Of a DNA stretch of 27,275 nucleotides, positions 24,118 through 27,275 are shown in pieces. The notes beneath the pieces are model-generated. The model was not told the origin of the DNA. It worked only from the letters and a program-made list of their open reading frames with translations, and did no database searches. Position numbers and translations under genes: made by a program. Each line of letters opens with the position of its first letter. The stretch's first letter is position 1. Where the stretch lies: the NCBI RefSeq assembly GCF_946222045.1, contig NZ_CAMILN010000024.1, forward strand, positions 1 through 27,275, read 5' to 3'. This DNA is from an uncultured Peptoniphilus sp. Lineage in GTDB: Bacteria > Bacillota > Clostridia > Tissierellales > Peptoniphilaceae.

Positions 24118-24144
24118 AAAGAACCCCAAGAGGGTTCTTTTTTT
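24118..24144 (+). terminator. Terminator after scfB
   Basis: AAAGAACCC (24118-24126) pairs with GGGTTCTTT (24132-24140) around a CAAGA loop and runs into seven T (24138-24144). It lies 11 bases after the scfB stop. The insertion sequence begins just beyond it. Confidence 0.9.
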
Positions 24145-24166
24145 GTACGCTTTAGCATGAATAAAC

Positions 24167-24183
24167 CACCAGCTATGCTGGTG
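24167..24183 (+). repeat. Left-end hairpin of the IS200-type element
   Basis: CACCAGC and GCTGGTG pair over 7 bp with a TAT loop. By analogy with IS200/IS605 elements this is the subterminal structure bound by TnpA as single-stranded DNA. Confidence 0.8.
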
Positions 24184-24215
24184 ATAGGAAAATAAGCTTT
24201 AGCTTCAAGCAAAAA

Positions 24216-24272
24216 ACCTCCCGTGATAAACTATTAATGTTACTGGCAGTAGCATAAATAGAAAAGGGAGGT
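24216..24272 (+). promoter_or_regulatory. Translation-blocking hairpin before tnpA
   Basis: ACCTCCC (24216-24222) is perfectly complementary to GGGAGGT (24266-24272), which contains the tnpA ribosome binding site 8 bases before the ATG. Pairing in the mRNA would hide the site. Such 5' leader repression is known for IS200 and fits the low transposition of this family. A transcript starting inside the 43-base loop would escape it. Confidence 0.72.
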
Positions 24273-24280
24273 ATCCTAAA

Positions 24281-24754
24281 ATGGATAAAAATAGTTTATC
24301 ACATACATCATGGAATTGTAAGTATCACGTAGTATTTGCTCCAAAATACAGAAGGCAAGTAATATATGGAAGATTAAAACAAGATATAGGAAAAATATTA
24401 AGAGATTTATGTGATAGAAAAGGAATAAATATAATAGAAGCAGAATGCTGTCCAGACCACATTCATATGTTGTTGGAAATCCCACCAAAATATAGCATAT
24501 CTCAAACAATGGGATATTTAAAAGGGAAAAGTAGTCTAATAATATTTGATAGGCATGCGAATTTAAAATATAAATATGGGAATAGACACTTTTGGTGTAG
24601 AGGATATTATGTAGACACAGCAGGAAAAAACGCGAAAAAGATACAAGAATATATAAAAAATCAATTAAAAGAAGATTACATGGCAGATCAAATAAGCATT
24701 AAAGAATTTGTAGACCCGTTTACGGGTGAGCAAGTAAACAAAAGCAAAAAATAA
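24281..24754 (+). CDS. tnpA: IS200-family Y1 transposase TnpA
   Basis: TnpA cuts and joins single-stranded element ends through a tyrosine. The 157-residue protein has the family N-terminus (SWNCKYHVVFAPKYRRQVIY), the HUH metal motif H60-I61-H62 (CCPDHIHMLLEIPP), the segment MGYLKGKSSLIIFDRHANLK, and the helix DTAGKNAKKIQEYIKNQ, where Y124 is the probable nucleophile. The C-terminus EFVDPFTGEQ is common in the family. All key residues are intact, so the gene looks functional. GGGAGG precedes the ATG at 8 bases but can be sequestered by the upstream leader. Confidence 0.95.
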   Translation: MDKNSLSHTSWNCKYHVVFAPKYRRQVIYGRLKQDIGKILRDLCDRKGINIIEAECCPDHIHMLLEIPPKYSISQTMGYLKGKSSLIIFDRHANLKYKYGNRHFWCRGYYVDTAGKNAKKIQEYIKNQLKEDYMADQISIKEFVDPFTGEQVNKSKK

Positions 24755-24848
24755 GGTGCTTTAGCACCAGCTGTGAAAATTGGTGCACGAGAAAGAAAGC
24801 TCGAAGCATGGAATGCTGCCGGTAACAGCCCCTTATAGGGGCAAAACA
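24755..24848 (+). other. Structured 3' region of the IS element with an in-frame coding-like tail
   Basis: Between the tnpA stop and the right-end hairpin lie several perfect small hairpins: GGTGC-TTTA-GCACC (24755-24768), GCAT-GGA-ATGC (24806-24816) and GCCCCT-TAT-AGGGGC (24828-24842). In the tnpA frame, after the TAA, 27 further codons are open and read GALAPAVKIGARERKLEAWN followed by AAGNSPL and a stop at 24836. It may be a former extension of the transposase, a remnant of another protein, or a structured RNA. Confidence 0.45.
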
Positions 24849-24871
24849 AACCACCGGCTTAGCCGGTGGTT
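24849..24871 (+). repeat. Right-end hairpin of the IS200-type element
   Basis: AACCACCGGC and GCCGGTGGTT pair over 10 bp with a TTA loop. It is the longest and most GC-rich stem in the element and marks its right end. Confidence 0.82.
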
Positions 24872-24975
24872 ATGATTAAAGTTTACCAATTATAGTCATT
24901 TTGTTAGCAAAATTTATATAATTGTAATTTATAATGAATGAAAATATGAATAAAAATATTAATGGAGGATTAATA

Positions 24976-27275
24976 ATGAAAGAAAAGATTAACAAGAGTA
25001 TTGCATTTTTGCTAGGGATTTTTTTATTAATTACAAGCGTATTGACACCTACATTTGCAATGGAAGAACCTTTTTTGATATTAATGTCACAAGAGGAAAG
25101 TGAAAAATGGGATAATATTGAAACTTTTGATAATTTTCCTGGAAGTGGAACTAAATATACTAGTTATAGTTTTACTGGTGTGAATGATATTAATTGGGAA
25201 ACAAATGGATCAAGAGATCAAGATACTTATCAAATTGATGAAAGAGGTGTGATTTTAAGAAGTAAAGAAGAAGACAATTCTTTTATTAAGGCTACTTTTC
25301 CAAAAGGAATTGGAAAAATAAAAGTTGATCTTAGAAAAGCATACAAAGGAAAAACTAAAAGGAATTATGGTTTATATATTGATGGAGAACTTTTTTCACA
25401 AATTGAAGTTCCTAATTCTGGTGAGGAAAATAGCGTTGTAGTAAATCTTTTTGCAGATGTAAATAGAAAAGGACCTGTTAAAGTTGAGATTAAAAGAATA
25501 AACCCTAATAAATCTAGTGCACAAGTTACAATTGATAATATTAGATGGACTAATTGTGATAGTGATAAAGCTGACATTTCTGAAGGGACAACAAATCCTA
25601 AAAATTCAGAAGAGCCAGTAAGTCCAAATGACTCAAAAACTGATTTAGAAAAAGACACAAATTTATTAACTATAAAAGAAGTTAGAGAAAAAAATGTTAA
25701 TGAAGAAGTTACGACTAAGGGCATAATTACTGCAATTGATAGTAATTCTGTTTTTATAGAAGATTCAGATAGAGGAATTGCCATTTATCCTCAAGAAAGT
25801 TTAAATGGAGCTAAACTTTATGATGAAGTAGAAGTTTCTGGAGTTCGTGGTGAATTTAATGGACTTAAACAAATACAATACCCCAAAGTAAAAGTATTAT
25901 CACGTAATAATATTATAGAGCCAGCAGAAGTTACTATTGAGGAACTTTTAAATAATTTTGATAAATATGAATCTAGAAAAATTCTAATAAAGAGTGCTAA
26001 AGTTTTAGATTATAAAGCAAGTGATTGGAATATACCGATTTCACAGGATGGAAAAAGCATTGTTGTGTTTGATAAAAATAGTTTAAATAGACCTAATGAA
26101 TTAGCACCAAATGATACAATTGATATCAAAGCAACAGCTTCAATGTTTAAAAAAGAACAATTAATTATAACAAATAGTGATGATATAGAAATTTTAAAAA
26201 ATGGTCACCAAGAAGAAAAGATTTATAATTCTGATATTATAGATGATAATTTAATAAAAGAAAATAATGCAAAATTAATACCAGAAGTTTTAAACATGAA
26301 TGAAGGAGAAAATACTACTGTTATTGGAATGGTAGCAGGTTGGTATGGAGGAGGCAATAATTTAATTATCCAAGATACTGTAAATGGGGAAGTAGTTGGA
26401 TATCAAATATTTGGTCCTCCAATTGAAACTAAACCTGGAGATATTGTTGTTGCAGAAGGAAAAGTAACAAATTTCTATGGACTACCTGAGATGAGTAATA
26501 TAGAAAATATGAAAATAGTGGGAAAAACTGATGCACCAGATCCACAAATAATAACAGCTAAAGAATTCAATATTAATGGGGATAAATATGTCAATGAACT
26601 TATTAGAATTAATGATTTAATATTACCAGAATACGATGGAGGAAAAGGTGCAATTTCTTTTGTATCTAAGGATGGAGATAAAATTTCTTCATATAGAGCC
26701 CCTGAATATCCTATTGGATCAAATGCTGGTGATAAAGTTGATATAATAGCGATTGGGAACAAGCATTATGAAAATTATCAAATTTCAATTAATTCTAAAA
26801 AAAGTTATATTTTGAAAAATGATAAATTAGCTCCATTTGTTGTAGTTAATCAATTTCAAGATGCAATTTTAAATAAAGACTACAATTTTGCAGTAAATAT
26901 TGAGGAAAATACTACCATAAAAAATGTATTATGTAACTATGAATTAAATGGAACAAATGGACAAGTTCAATTAACTGAAAAACTAGAATATGGAAGATGG
27001 GAAGGTAAAATCCCTGCAAGTTTTATAAATTCCAAGGGAACTTTAAAATTAAATATTAAAGCAATTGATGGATCAAACAATGTATCAGATGGCTATTATG
27101 AAAATCCTTTTGTGTATAATGAAAGTAAAAAATTAGATTTTCCAATAGAAATAAAAGTAGATGATAAACCTTTCGTAGAAAGTGTTGAGCCAAAATCAGG
27201 ATTTGAAACTAAAGAAAATAAAAGACCTGTCATTAAGGCTAATCTATTTAATCAAGGAGAAAATACAGAAGTAAC
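24976..27275 (+). CDS. Large secreted multidomain protein, 5' part (runs past the window)
   Basis: The frame is open from ATG 24976 to the window edge (766 codons). GGAGG lies 10 bases before the ATG. A signal peptide is clear (basic start, hydrophobic 9-22, cut after TPTFA near residue 28). About 45-195 is a beta-rich module (FDNFPGSGTKYTSYSFTG, VDLRKAYKG) like those at the N-terminus of secreted nucleases. A Ser/Asn/Pro-rich linker follows, then several OB-fold-like modules from about 231 to 610 (VTTKGIITAIDSNSVFIED; TTVIGMVAGW), similar to the YhcR type. From about 620 comes another beta-sandwich with VDDKPFVESVEPKSGFET. I infer a surface nuclease or phosphoesterase whose catalytic domain lies downstream; no catalytic motif is in view. 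The upstream IS insertion lies about 100 bases before the start. Confidence 0.8.
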   Translation, partial: MKEKINKSIAFLLGIFLLITSVLTPTFAMEEPFLILMSQEESEKWDNIETFDNFPGSGTKYTSYSFTGVNDINWETNGSRDQDTYQIDERGVILRSKEEDNSFIKATFPKGIGKIKVDLRKAYKGKTKRNYGLYIDGELFSQIEVPNSGEENSVVVNLFADVNRKGPVKVEIKRINPNKSSAQVTIDNIRWTNCDSDKADISEGTTNPKNSEEPVSPNDSKTDLEKDTNLLTIKEVREKNVNEEVTTKGIITAIDSNSVFIEDSDRGIAIYPQESLNGAKLYDEVEVSGVRGEFNGLKQIQYPKVKVLSRNNIIEPAEVTIEELLNNFDKYESRKILIKSAKVLDYKASDWNIPISQDGKSIVVFDKNSLNRPNELAPNDTIDIKATASMFKKEQLIITNSDDIEILKNGHQEEKIYNSDIIDDNLIKENNAKLIPEVLNMNEGENTTVIGMVAGWYGGGNNLIIQDTVNGEVVGYQIFGPPIETKPGDIVVAEGKVTNFYGLPEMSNIENMKIVGKTDAPDPQIITAKEFNINGDKYVNELIRINDLILPEYDGGKGAISFVSKDGDKISSYRAPEYPIGSNAGDKVDIIAIGNKHYENYQISINSKKSYILKNDKLAPFVVVNQFQDAILNKDYNFAVNIEENTTIKNVLCNYELNGTNGQVQLTEKLEYGRWEGKIPASFINSKGTLKLNIKAIDGSNNVSDGYYENPFVYNESKKLDFPIEIKVDDKPFVESVEPKSGFETKENKRPVIKANLFNQGENTEV

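Larger units (their letters stand above)
24162..24872 (+). mobile_element. IS200-type insertion sequence (single tnpA gene)
   Basis: The element holds one HUH transposase gene and no tnpB. The left end has a hairpin CACCAGC-TAT-GCTGGTG (24167-24183), the right end a hairpin AACCACCGGC-TTA-GCCGGTGGTT (24849-24871). The two hairpins share ACCACC-type arms, as expected for ends recognised by a Y1 transposase, and there are no terminal inverted repeats or target duplication. The exact cut sites cannot be fixed from one copy; the coordinates mark the hairpins only. It lies between the scfB terminator and the next gene, breaking neither. Confidence 0.85.

Noticed and set aside
24755..24871. Guide RNA (omega RNA) of a TnpB system
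   Set aside because: There is no tnpB gene in the element, and without other copies the structure cannot be matched to a known guide scaffold. Kept only as a structured region.
24898..24913. Inverted repeat ATTTTG-TTAG-CAAAAT downstream of the IS right end as a terminator
   Set aside because: The stem is only 6 bp and AT-rich, without a T run after it. It may overlap a weak promoter (TTGTTA at 24901) for the following gene, but the -10 match is poor, so neither was annotated.

Overview
The window is AT-rich, chromosomal, low-GC Gram-positive DNA. Gene order (plsX-acpP-rnc-smc-ftsY-ylxM-ffh-rpsP-khpA-rimM-trmD-rplS, then ruvCAB, queA-tgt-yajC and a SCIFF peptide pair) points to an anaerobic member of the Clostridia/Tissierellia. 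A Peptoniphilaceae-like coccus is my best guess, by inference only. Arginine codons are mostly AGA/AGG and several genes start with TTG or GTG. Nearly all genes lie on the + strand.

Region 1 (about 110-8185) is one operon: phospholipid and fatty-acid synthesis (plsX, acpP), RNase III, an Elp3-like radical SAM protein, SMC and the SRP receptor FtsY, closed by a strong terminator. FtsY carries three near-identical 58-residue acidic repeats. Region 2 (8185-12472) starts with a gene-free AT-rich gap and a textbook promoter. It encodes YlxM, Ffh, S16, KhpA, RimM, TrmD and L19, and ends in a terminator. The SRP GTPase pair and ribosome assembly/tRNA-modification genes are thus adjacent. Region 3 (12518-16793) holds a membrane-anchored GH18-type hydrolase, a zinc phospholipase C-like protein that probably starts at a rare ATT codon, AsnA, and an unrecognised 253-residue protein whose start site lies inside a long hairpin.

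Region 4 (16808-22172) is ruvC-ruvA-ruvB (Holliday junction resolution), a secreted SpoIID/LytB-family protein, and the queuosine enzymes QueA and Tgt. Region 5 (22180-24144) is yajC followed by scfA, a 48-residue six-cysteine ranthipeptide precursor, and scfB, its radical SAM/SPASM maturase. A hairpin lies between precursor and maturase. Region 6 (about 24160-24872) is a single-gene IS200-type insertion sequence with terminal hairpins and a start site that can be hidden by base pairing. Region 7 (24976 to the end) is the 5' part of a large secreted multidomain protein with OB-fold-like modules that runs out of the window.

The most notable points are RNA-level: several intercistronic hairpins leave no room for a promoter before the next gene, and one overlaps terminator, promoter and ribosome binding site in about 60 bases. 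The SCIFF system is the most interesting gene-level system but is a known family. I did not find a clearly undescribed multi-gene system.
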